From: Halomonas elongata DSM 2581
GTDB taxonomy: Bacteria > Pseudomonadota > Gammaproteobacteria > Pseudomonadales > Halomonadaceae
Reading direction: 5' to 3'
Assembly (NCBI RefSeq): GCF_000196875.2
Contig: NC_014532.2
Span: 62,001 to 126,000 of the forward strand
Length of the DNA stretch: 64,000 nt
The first letter of the stretch is position 1. The number at the start of each line of letters is the position of its first letter. The position numbers and the translations under genes were made by a program. The notes below the pieces were generated by a model. It made no database searches and was not told where the DNA came from. It saw only the letters and a list, made by a program, of their open reading frames with translations. Below are positions 55,923 to 62,976 of this stretch, piece after piece.

Positions 55923-56900
55923 ATGGATGATCTCTCTCCTTCCGATCTCAAGACAATCCTGCACTCGAAGCGTGCCAATCTGTATTACCTGCAGCACTGT
56001 CGAGTGTTGGTGAATGGTGGCCGTGTCGAGTACGTCACCGACGAAGGCAAACAGTCGCGCTACTGGAACATACCGATCGCCAATACCACGTCACTATTGC
56101 TGGGAACGGGGACTTCGATCACACAGGCGGCGATGCGTGAATTGGCCAAGGCCGGTGTGCTGGTTGGTTTCTGTGGCGGTGGCGGTACGCCACTCTTTGC
56201 CGCCAATGAGGTGGATGTCGATGTTGCCTGGCTAACACCGCAGAGTGAATACCGTCCGACTGAATATCTGCAGTACTGGGTGCGGTTCTGGTTTGATGAT
56301 GAAAAACGTCTCGACGCAGCGCGTTGTTTTCAACTGGCACGGCTAGATCGGATCGAGCATCTCTGGGGAGAGTCGCGCTTTCAACGGGATACAGGTTTCA
56401 CGCCGAGCAAAACCGAGCTAAAAGCGTTGCTTACATCGAGCCGGGAGGCTATCGGTCAAGCTGTTGATACCACTGCACTGCTGACAGAAGAAGCGCGACT
56501 CACCAAGAAACTATTCCGGTTGGCAAGCCATGCCACCGATTATGGTGACTTTACCCGCGTGAAGCGTGGGCAGGGCGTGGATCCGGCCAACCGCTTTCTC
56601 GACCACGGCAACTATTTGGCTTATGGGCTGGCGGCCACGGCAACCTGGGTACTGGGAATTCCTCATGGTTTGGCGGTCTTGCATGGCAAGACTCGGCGAG
56701 GTGGCCTGGTTTTCGATGTGGCAGACCTGGTCAAGGACGCCATCATCCTCCCGCAAGCGTTTCTCTCGGCCATGAAAGGGGACGAGGAACAAGAGTTTCG
56801 CCAAGCGTGTATCGAGCGGCTGACACGTACCGAATCCCTCGATTTCATGATCGATACGCTCAAGGCTGTGGCCCTCGATCTCGGAGGGCCTGAGGCATGA
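55923..56900 (+). CDS. cas1: CRISPR-associated endonuclease Cas1, type I-F
   Basis: 325 residues from ATG 55923 (MDDLSPSDLKTILHSKRANLYYLQHCRVL), the typical I-F start; the open frame upstream to 55833 is not part of the protein. Cas1 landmarks are IANTTSLLLGTGTSITQAAMRELAKAGVLVGFCGGGGTPLF, the acidic metal site in HATDYGDF, and DPANRFLDHGNYLAYGLAATATWVLGIPHGLAVLHGKTRRGGLVFDVADLVKD. It integrates new spacers together with Cas2, which is fused to Cas3 in this type. Stop overlaps the cas3 start as ATGA. Codon GC is visibly lower than in comM. Confidence 0.96.
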   Translation: MDDLSPSDLKTILHSKRANLYYLQHCRVLVNGGRVEYVTDEGKQSRYWNIPIANTTSLLLGTGTSITQAAMRELAKAGVLVGFCGGGGTPLFAANEVDVDVAWLTPQSEYRPTEYLQYWVRFWFDDEKRLDAARCFQLARLDRIEHLWGESRFQRDTGFTPSKTELKALLTSSREAIGQAVDTTALLTEEARLTKKLFRLASHATDYGDFTRVKRGQGVDPANRFLDHGNYLAYGLAATATWVLGIPHGLAVLHGKTRRGGLVFDVADLVKDAIILPQAFLSAMKGDEEQEFRQACIERLTRTESLDFMIDTLKAVALDLGGPEA

Positions 56901-59900
56901 ATGTGCTACTGGTCTCCCAGTGCAACAAGAACGCACTCAAGGAAACGCGGCGTATCCTCGATCAATTCGCCGAGCGCCGAGGAGAGCGTACTTGGCAAAC
57001 TCCGATTACGCTCGAAGGGCTCGACACGCTGAGGAAGTTACTGCGTAAGACGGCGCGGAAGAATACCGCCGTAGCGTGCCATTGGATTCGTGGTCATGAC
57101 CACAGCGAACTGGTGTGGATCGTCGGAGATGCCAAACGTTTCAACCCGCAGGGCGCGGTGCCGACCAACACCACATCGCGGGATATTCTGCGCCGCGAAG
57201 ACGAAAACGACTGGCATAGTGGCGAGGACATCTTGTTGCTGGCGTCCATGTCAGCGTTGCTGCACGACCTGGGTAAAGCGTCCGCAGCCTTCCAGCAACG
57301 GCTTCAAGGCAAGCTGGAAGGGCGTAACCTGTACCGCCATGAATGGGTGTCGCTGCGGCTCTTCCAGGCCTTCGTCGGTGATGACGATGATGCGACCTGG
57401 CTCGCTCGACTCGCCGAGGGGCGTTATCAAGAAGCAGATTGGTTAGAGAATATGGAACGAGATGGGCTCGACGCCGAGCCAGCCGCCATATTCCGGCGTT
57501 TACCGCCCTTGGCCGCTGCTCTCGGGTGGTTGATCGTGAGTCATCACCGGTTACCTCTCAAGCCACCCGACGATCTCTCGAACCCGGCGACTCGCTGGGG
57601 CAGCCAGAATGTCACGCTGCAAATGGAACAACTAGGGGATGTTCTGTCGTTGATCGACGCGCAGTGGAACGAGATCTCCACGACCCAGGACCCGCAACGA
57701 ATCACTCCGTATTGGACGTTTCACCATGGGTTGCCGCTTTCCACGTGGCGTTGGCGTGAACGCGCTGCCAAGCAGGCGAAACGGTTACTGGCCAGGTTAT
57801 CCGATGACACGAACTGGCTTGATAGTCCCTATGTCATGCATCTCTCGCGCCTGTGTTTGATGCTGGCGGATCACCACTATTCGAGTCTTGAAGATCCAGC
57901 CAGACGGGTACAAGGCGAGCCCGGCTATCCGCTGGTGGCCAATACCGTGCGCAAGACGGGACAACCCAACCAATTGCTCGATGAGCACATTCTGGGGGTT
58001 GAAAAGCACGCCAGCACCATCGCGCGGGCCTTGCCTACCGTGGAGAGCCATTTATCACGCCTGGCGCGGCACAAGGGCTTTCGCAAGAGAAGTGAACACC
58101 CTCGCTTTCGTTGGCAGGACCAGGCGTTCGACCTTGCCCAGTCATTGCGCGAGCGTAGCCAGTGTCAGGGATTTTTCGGCATCAACATGGCCTCCACTGG
58201 CTGCGGTAAAACGCTGGCCAACGGACGAATCATGTATGCGCTGGCGGATCCCGAGCAGGGCGCGCGCTTCAGCATCGCACTGGGGCTTCGCACACTTACG
58301 TTGCAAACCGGCCAAGCGCTGCGTGAGCGCTTGCATCTCGGTGAAGACGAGCTCGCGGTGCGGGTGGGTGGCAGTGCCAACAAGGCGTTATTCGAGCACT
58401 ACGAGAAAGACGCTGAAGCGAGCGGTTCGGCTTCGACGCAAGGACTGATCGATGAAGATGCCCACGTGGTATTCGAAGGCCATATCGACACTCACCCTGT
58501 GCTTCGACGCTTGGGGGATGAGCCGGGAACGCGTTCGCTGATTGCCGCGCCCATTCTCGTCTGCACCGTGGATCACCTGGTGCCGGCCACTGAAAGCACG
58601 CGAGGTGGACGCCAGATTGCCCCCATGCTCCGCCTGATGAGCAGCGACCTAGTACTCGATGAAATCGACGACTTCGATATCAACGATCTGCCAGCGCTGA
58701 CCCGATTGGTGCACTGGGCAGGGTTACTCGGGTCGCGTGTGTTGCTGTCATCGGCTACCTTGCCGCCCGCTTTGGTACACGGATTGTATGAGGCGTACCG
58801 CAGCGGACGTGAAGCCTATCAGCACCATCGCGGTGAGCCAGGCCAGCCCGTGAATATCTGCTGTGCGTGGTTCGACGAAAATGATCGCCAGCATCAGGAT
58901 TGTGCCGACGGTGATGCCTTCAGCGCCGCGCATGCCGCCTTTGCGACGAGACGGCTCAAGCGCCTGGCCGAGAATCCCGTGCGCCGCCGAGGAGAACTCC
59001 TTTCTTTACCGGCCTTGGGAAAGCGCCCGGAAGAGATTCGTCCTGGCCTGGCCGAGTTGCTTCGAACCCAAGCCGCCCAGTTACACGAGCGTCACCATTC
59101 GCGTGACCCTGTCACCGGCAAGCGCGTCAGTTTCGGTTTGATCCGCATGGCCAATATCGATCCGTTGGTCGATGTCGCCAGGTCGCTTTTCCAGCAGGGC
59201 GCTTGCTCTGGACAACGCATCCACCTTTGCGTGTATCACTCGCGGCATCCTCTGGTGATGCGCTCGGAAATCGAACGCCGCTTGGACCGCACATTGCAAC
59301 GTGCCGAGCCGGAACGCGTGTTCGAGCAGGCCGATATCCGGCGTCTACTCGATGGCAGTGACGAAGCCGATCATCTCTTTATCGTGCTCGGGAGCCCGGT
59401 TACCGAAGTTGGTCGAGACCATGACTATGACTGGGCCATTGTCGAGCCTTCTTCCATGCGCTCGATCATCCAGTTGGCTGGGCGCGTATGGCGCCATCGT
59501 GACAAGCCCTGCGACACGCCGAATATCCAGCTTCTGGATACCAATCTCAAACATCTGGAAGACCCCGGGCGACTCGCCTTCCAGCGCCCAGGGTTCGAGA
59601 CGGATGAGGCCTGGCGACTTAATCATCACTCGTTGAACGCGCTGCTCGTACCGGATGAATACCAGATCATCGACGCTCGGCCGCGCGTGCTGGCGCGCGA
59701 GACGCTATTCCCACGCGATAGCCTGGTCGATTTGGAACACCAGCGGTTGGTAACGCAAATGCTGGAACCGCCCACACAGCCGCTGACCAAGAAGGAGCGC
59801 AGGTTGGGCATGGAGCCGTCACCACCGCCCTTGGGGGCTTATAGCTGGTATGCCGTGCCGCGAATGCACCTGACAGGCGTACTCTCACAGCGTCAGCGTT

Positions 59901-60238
59901 TTCGCCAACCAACCCAGACCGATGTGGCGCTCGCGTTATTACCTGACGAGGGTGGTGGAACCTGGACGCTGCATCGCGTGGAAGACGGGGCCAAGCGTGG
60001 TGAAACGCTTTACGTGGCAGTCGAAGAGAGTCTGATGGCGCGGATAGACCTGGAGCATGAACAGGGCGAGCGCATTCAGCCCTGGGGCGCCGATGACTAC
60101 CTGACCGCGCTTGCCGACCTCGCCGAGGACCTAGACATCCCGCTCGACAAAGCCGCACGCACCTTCGGCATCGTCAGTGCACCCGAAAGCACGCATGGGT
60201 GGCGCTATCACCCCGTGCTGGGATTTGTGAAGAAGTGA
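56897..60238 (+). CDS. cas3: Cas2/3 fusion (Cas3f helicase-nuclease)
   Basis: 1113 residues. The first 95 or so residues are the Cas2-like domain (MNVLLVSQCNKNALKETRRILDQFAERRGERTW). The HD nuclease follows with LLHDLGKASAAFQQRL (His123-Asp124) and SHHRLPLK. The helicase has Walker A STGCGKTLANGRIMY at about 432, LVLDEIDDFD at about 587, LSSATLPPAL and the C-terminal IQLAGRVWRHRD. It degrades DNA marked by the Csy complex and joins Cas1 for spacer uptake. It has the typical I-F length (P. aeruginosa about 1076). A hairpin at 60239-60258 directly follows the stop. Confidence 0.96.
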   Translation: MNVLLVSQCNKNALKETRRILDQFAERRGERTWQTPITLEGLDTLRKLLRKTARKNTAVACHWIRGHDHSELVWIVGDAKRFNPQGAVPTNTTSRDILRREDENDWHSGEDILLLASMSALLHDLGKASAAFQQRLQGKLEGRNLYRHEWVSLRLFQAFVGDDDDATWLARLAEGRYQEADWLENMERDGLDAEPAAIFRRLPPLAAALGWLIVSHHRLPLKPPDDLSNPATRWGSQNVTLQMEQLGDVLSLIDAQWNEISTTQDPQRITPYWTFHHGLPLSTWRWRERAAKQAKRLLARLSDDTNWLDSPYVMHLSRLCLMLADHHYSSLEDPARRVQGEPGYPLVANTVRKTGQPNQLLDEHILGVEKHASTIARALPTVESHLSRLARHKGFRKRSEHPRFRWQDQAFDLAQSLRERSQCQGFFGINMASTGCGKTLANGRIMYALADPEQGARFSIALGLRTLTLQTGQALRERLHLGEDELAVRVGGSANKALFEHYEKDAEASGSASTQGLIDEDAHVVFEGHIDTHPVLRRLGDEPGTRSLIAAPILVCTVDHLVPATESTRGGRQIAPMLRLMSSDLVLDEIDDFDINDLPALTRLVHWAGLLGSRVLLSSATLPPALVHGLYEAYRSGREAYQHHRGEPGQPVNICCAWFDENDRQHQDCADGDAFSAAHAAFATRRLKRLAENPVRRRGELLSLPALGKRPEEIRPGLAELLRTQAAQLHERHHSRDPVTGKRVSFGLIRMANIDPLVDVARSLFQQGACSGQRIHLCVYHSRHPLVMRSEIERRLDRTLQRAEPERVFEQADIRRLLDGSDEADHLFIVLGSPVTEVGRDHDYDWAIVEPSSMRSIIQLAGRVWRHRDKPCDTPNIQLLDTNLKHLEDPGRLAFQRPGFETDEAWRLNHHSLNALLVPDEYQIIDARPRVLARETLFPRDSLVDLEHQRLVTQMLEPPTQPLTKKERRLGMEPSPPPLGAYSWYAVPRMHLTGVLSQRQRFRQPTQTDVALALLPDEGGGTWTLHRVEDGAKRGETLYVAVEESLMARIDLEHEQGERIQPWGADDYLTALADLAEDLDIPLDKAARTFGIVSAPESTHGWRYHPVLGFVKK

Positions 60239-60330
60239 GGGCTGGTTGCGACCAGCCCGAGCTGCCTTTGCGGCAGCTGAGCATTCATAGCGTGAGGTGA
60301 TATTTCTGAGCTGCTTTTCGGCAGCGATGG
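60239..60330 (-). ncRNA. CreA-like crRNA-resembling RNA between cas3 and csy1
   Basis: Read on the minus strand from about 60330, the segment contains pseudo-repeat 1 (60333-60303, ending with the exact I-F handle CTCAGAAA), a 21-base pseudo-spacer (60302-60282, beginning TATCACCTCACGCT), and pseudo-repeat 2 (60281-60254, with an intact Csy4-type hairpin CTGCC-GCAAA-GGCAG). The RNA could end at the GGGCTGGT/ACCAGCCC hairpin at 60258-60239. A promoter sits exactly upstream. A normal I-F spacer is about 32 bases, so this one is short, as in CreA and other regulatory crRNA-like guides that bind Cascade without calling Cas3. The family assignment is inference. Confidence 0.75.
60254..60281 (-). 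repeat. Pseudo-repeat 2 (degenerate type I-F CRISPR repeat)
   Basis: Minus strand CTCAG-CTGCC-GCAAA-GGCAG-CTCGG. The canonical I-F repeat has the stem CTGCC/GGCAG with a five-base loop, which is preserved; only the flanks and handle (CTCGG instead of CTAAG or CTCAG) differ. Csy4 should still be able to recognise the stem. Confidence 0.7.
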
Positions 60331-60333
60331 AAC
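60303..60333 (-). repeat. Pseudo-repeat 1 (degenerate type I-F CRISPR repeat)
   Basis: Minus strand GTTC-CAT-CGCTGCCGAAAAGCAG-CTCAGAAA. The 5' GTTC and the 3' handle CTCAGAAA are canonical, and the stem region has lost one G and gained a few bases, leaving GCTGC/GCAGC with a six-base loop. The two ends match type I-F repeats much better than chance, and repeat identity drops between. Confidence 0.72.
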
Positions 60334-60336
60334 TAT

Positions 60337-60365
60337 AGCATAGGGTTACAGAGGAAAGGTGTCAG
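60337..60365 (-). promoter_or_regulatory. Sigma-70 promoter for the crRNA-like RNA
   Basis: On the minus strand: -35 CTGACA (60365-60360), 17-base spacer, -10 TATGCT (60342-60337). The start would be near 60330, at the 5' edge of pseudo-repeat 1, the position expected for a guide RNA that begins with a repeat. Confidence 0.62.
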
Positions 60366-60368
60366 ATT

Positions 60369-60391
60369 CAATCAAAGTGTGAGTTGATAGG
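60369..60391 (-). promoter_or_regulatory. Cascade target site (protospacer with CC PAM) matching the pseudo-spacer
   Basis: The minus strand reads CC (60391-60390) followed by TATCAACTCACACT and seven further bases to 60369. Compared with the pseudo-spacer, 17 of 21 positions agree. The mismatches are at 6, 12, 15 and 19. Positions 6 and 12 are the flipped bases that a type I Cascade does not use. The CC is the type I-F PAM. The seed (1-6) overlies TTGATA on the plus strand, a good -35 for rightward transcription. The site also lies just upstream of the guide RNA's own -35. Confidence 0.75.
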
Positions 60392-60504
60392 ATTGATTGT
60401 TTGTGGAAAGGCTACTAACCTCTAAAGGACTGGACGGTGGCGGCCGTCCAGTGATGAGACAACATAACCTGATAACTGTGTTGCAGCAGTAAGGAGGTGA
60501 GAGG

Positions 60505-60537
60505 GTGATTGGCTATTGCTCCGTTAGGAGGGTATAG
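60505..60537 (+). CDS. 10-codon mini-ORF with tandem AGG-AGG codons
   Basis: GTG ATT GGC TAT TGC TCC GTT AGG AGG GTA TAG. The GTG lies seven bases after the GGAGG of an 11-base anti-16S match, one of the strongest ribosome sites possible. Codons 8 and 9 are AGG, rare in this GC-rich genome, which uses CGC/CGT. The peptide would be MIGYCSVRRV. It is far shorter than any usual protein, so the point is more likely ribosome or tRNA engagement than a functional product. Confidence 0.5.
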   Translation: MIGYCSVRRV

Positions 60538-60551
60538 ATTTCTACCCAAAC

Positions 60552-60577
60552 AGCTCCGAGGTTCTTGCCTCGGGGCT
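60552..60577 (+). terminator. Hairpin downstream of the mini-ORF
   Basis: AGCTCCGAGG pairs with CCTCGGGGCT (ten pairs, one G-T) around TTCTTG, 14 bases after the mini-ORF stop, followed by CATTGTCTCATT and, 18 bases on, TTTTT. It may end the toxin-like RNA before csy1 or act as an attenuator. Confidence 0.5.
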
Positions 60578-60630
60578 CATTGTCTCATTAGCGCTTGTTT
60601 TTACCAAGCCCCATCTCGTAAGGACATGTT

Positions 60631-62007
60631 ATGCCCACTATGTCTGGTGGCTGGCAGGAACTCCGTGAGTTAATTGAGGCGTTCTTGAAAGACCGCTTCG
60701 ATACCAAAGCGGAAAAGCTGGCTACCGATGATCCCAAGTACCAAGCGCTGGTTGAACAGTTTCAGCGTGACAGCTGGCTCCAAGACGCCGCGCGGCGTGT
60801 CAGCCAATTGCAAGTCGTAACCCACTCTCTCAAGCCTATTCATCCAGATGCAAAGGGCTCGAATCTCTATACGCCCCCAGAGTTTCTGTCTAAGCATCAA
60901 GGGGTGGGAAGCCATTTGTTACCGGCAGATTTCGATGGCGATGTTGTAGGTAATGCTGCTGCACTCGATGTCTATAAATTCCTGAAGATTGAGTACGATG
61001 GGAAGTCATTGCTGGAGCGTGTGCTCGAGGGAGACACCGAACTGGCGCGTGCCTTGAGCGATAATTCAGAGCAGTCACAAGCTTGGATGAAGGCCTTTGC
61101 TGGCATTACCGAGCCTCGCGGTGAACATGCTTCTCATACTCGTGCCAAGCAGGTGTACTGGTTAACAGGGGACGATGCCGTGGATGATGGAGATTTTCAT
61201 CTATTGGCACCACTCTATGCGACCTCGCTGGCACATCAAGTCTTTCAGACGATCAATCGTGATCGGTTCAGCGACGAGGCCAAGGAGGCCCGCAAGGCCA
61301 AACGTGAAGGGAAATTGGGCGAACAAGAAGTTCATGACTATCCCAATATAGCTTCACAAAAAATGGGTGGCACAAAGCCGCAGAATATTTCGCAACTGAA
61401 TAGCGAACGAGGTGGTAACAACTATTTATTGGCGTCGTTGCCGCCTGCCTGGAGCTCTCGTGATATCCGCCCACCATTAAAGGCGGACTCCGTTCTGTCT
61501 CGCGGCGGAATGTTTGGTCGACGCAAGGAAGTACGGGCATTGGTCGGTGATCTGAAGCGATTTCTGGAGACCAATCCCAACATAGATATGCATACACGTG
61601 ATCTACGTGATGACTACACCGCGATGATCATGGATGAACTAGTACTGTTCACGATGCAGATGCATAGCCTCGAGCCAGGATGGAGTGCCGATGAAAACTG
61701 CCGTCTAGCCGAAGAAGAGGTTTTCTGGCTTGATCCGGGCCGTGCCCAAGAGGATGCCGAGTTCCGTAAAGCGCGCCATGCAGCAGACTGGCCTGACGAG
61801 ATTCGTCAGCGTTTCGCCAATTGGCTTAACGAGGCGCTTGGTGGCAAGTTACCGCTAGGGGATGTCGAGTTTCGTCACTGGAAGAAAGAGCTCGGTCAAG
61901 ATGCTTCCCATCAACGACTGCTAGATAAAGACCGTCGCTGGATGGCTGCCCTGGTGGAAGAACTCGATGAGTTGGAAGAGCTAAAGGGAAGGGAAGACGA
62001 TGAGTGA
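60631..62007 (+). CDS. csy1: Csy1 (Cas8f), large subunit of the type I-F Cascade
   Basis: 458 residues. Recognisable Csy1 features are HPDAKGSNLYTPPEF, DVYKFLKIEYDGKSLLERVLEGD, KQVYWLTGDD and HDYPNIASQKMGGTKPQNISQLNSERGGNNYLLASLPPAW, a highly conserved central motif. It binds the 5' handle with Csy2 and reads the CC PAM. TAAGGA lies six bases before the ATG. The 392-base gap before it is the CreTA-like region. It overlaps csy2 by eight bases. Confidence 0.95.
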   Translation: MPTMSGGWQELRELIEAFLKDRFDTKAEKLATDDPKYQALVEQFQRDSWLQDAARRVSQLQVVTHSLKPIHPDAKGSNLYTPPEFLSKHQGVGSHLLPADFDGDVVGNAAALDVYKFLKIEYDGKSLLERVLEGDTELARALSDNSEQSQAWMKAFAGITEPRGEHASHTRAKQVYWLTGDDAVDDGDFHLLAPLYATSLAHQVFQTINRDRFSDEAKEARKAKREGKLGEQEVHDYPNIASQKMGGTKPQNISQLNSERGGNNYLLASLPPAWSSRDIRPPLKADSVLSRGGMFGRRKEVRALVGDLKRFLETNPNIDMHTRDLRDDYTAMIMDELVLFTMQMHSLEPGWSADENCRLAEEEVFWLDPGRAQEDAEFRKARHAADWPDEIRQRFANWLNEALGGKLPLGDVEFRHWKKELGQDASHQRLLDKDRRWMAALVEELDELEELKGREDDE

Positions 62008-62959
62008 CGTCAAGAACCTTCTGGTGCTACCGCGTCTCCGCGTACAAAACGCCAATGCGATTTCCAGTCCAATGACGTGGGGCTTCCCGGCGATGAGTGC
62101 TTTTGTGGGTATGATGCATGCACTGGAGCGCAAGTTGGTTGAAGCGGATATCCAGGTATCGCTGGACCGTGTCGGAGTGGTTTGTCATGACACCGAGGCA
62201 CAAGCAACTGAGGGCGGCTATACCCGTGCTTTTCACCTCACGCGTAACCCTGTCGATAAAGCGGGTAATACCGCTGCCATTGTCGAGGAAGGTCGAATTC
62301 ACTTGGATATCACCCTGATATTCGCGATTGCTGGCAAGGTGGTGGAGGGAGAACGCCAGGATATCGCACATCAGATCAGTGAAATGGTCGCCGGGATGCG
62401 CGTGGCTGGTGGAAGCGTAATGCCCAACCGGAGCGTTGCTGCTAACTACCAGAAATCGGCCTGGGTCGCGTTGGATGATGAACCGAGTGAGCGTGAAAAG
62501 CAGTTCAAGAAGTTGAAGCGTCGCTGGTTGCCAGGATTTTCCTTGGTGTTACGTGATGACCGCCTTGCCGAGCACACCAGGACCCTTCAAGCCCAGGACG
62601 AGAACGCGACGGCGCTGGATGCCTGGCTCGATCTATCGCGCCTCAATCACGAATGCCATGTCGATCCCGAGAGCGAAGAGGTGCGTTGGCAAGTGCGACG
62701 CCCCTATCGTGGCTGGCTGGTACCGATGCCAGTGGGGTATGGCGCCATCTCCAAACAATTCGAACCAGGTAGCGTGGAGAATGCGCGCGATACGCAAATC
62801 CCGTTCCGCTTCGTGGAAAGCATTTACTCTATTGGGGAGTGGATCAGTCCTCACCGTTTGACTTGCCCCGAAGATATGCTCTGGTATGTCGATAACGACC
62901 TCGATGCCGGTCTTTATCGCCTTAACAACGACTATGTCCAGCGCGCGCACCGCGCCTAA
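62000..62959 (+). CDS. csy2: Csy2 (Cas5f), type I-F Cascade subunit
   Basis: 319 residues. The RAMP-type fold includes [55 protein letters not shown] and the C-terminal [38 protein letters not shown]. It caps the crRNA 5' handle with Csy1. The start overlaps csy1 by eight bases, implying translational coupling; csy3 follows by 17 bases. Confidence 0.95.
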   Translation: MSDVKNLLVLPRLRVQNANAISSPMTWGFPAMSAFVGMMHALERKLVEADIQVSLDRVGVVCHDTEAQATEGGYTRAFHLTRNPVDKAGNTAAIVEEGRIHLDITLIFAIAGKVVEGERQDIAHQISEMVAGMRVAGGSVMPNRSVAANYQKSAWVALDDEPSEREKQFKKLKRRWLPGFSLVLRDDRLAEHTRTLQAQDENATALDAWLDLSRLNHECHVDPESEEVRWQVRRPYRGWLVPMPVGYGAISKQFEPGSVENARDTQIPFRFVESIYSIGEWISPHRLTCPEDMLWYVDNDLDAGLYRLNNDYVQRAHRA

Positions 62960-62976
62960 TGACAAGGAGCCCAATA

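Larger units (their letters stand above)
60428..60590 (+). ncRNA. CreT-like structured toxin RNA candidate
   Basis: Reading rightward, a nine-base-pair hairpin ACTGGACGG/CCGTCCAGT (60429-60452) comes first. Then ATGAGACAA (60454-60462) is the exact reverse complement of TTGTCTCAT (60580-60588), so the segment may be closed into a loop that presents the centre. The centre holds a full-length Shine-Dalgarno TAAGGAGGTGA (60490-60500), a ten-codon ORF with AGG-AGG, and a hairpin at 60552-60577. CreT toxins of CreTA systems have this form: a strong SD, a mini-ORF and tandem rare codons that tie up a scarce tRNA. An attenuator leader for csy1 is the main alternative. Confidence 0.6.

Noticed and set aside
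60495..60513. CC followed by AATCACC over the mini-ORF start, resembling the pseudo-spacer seed.
   Set aside because: Positions 1 and 8 onward mismatch. The similarity probably comes from the Shine-Dalgarno complement ATCACC itself.
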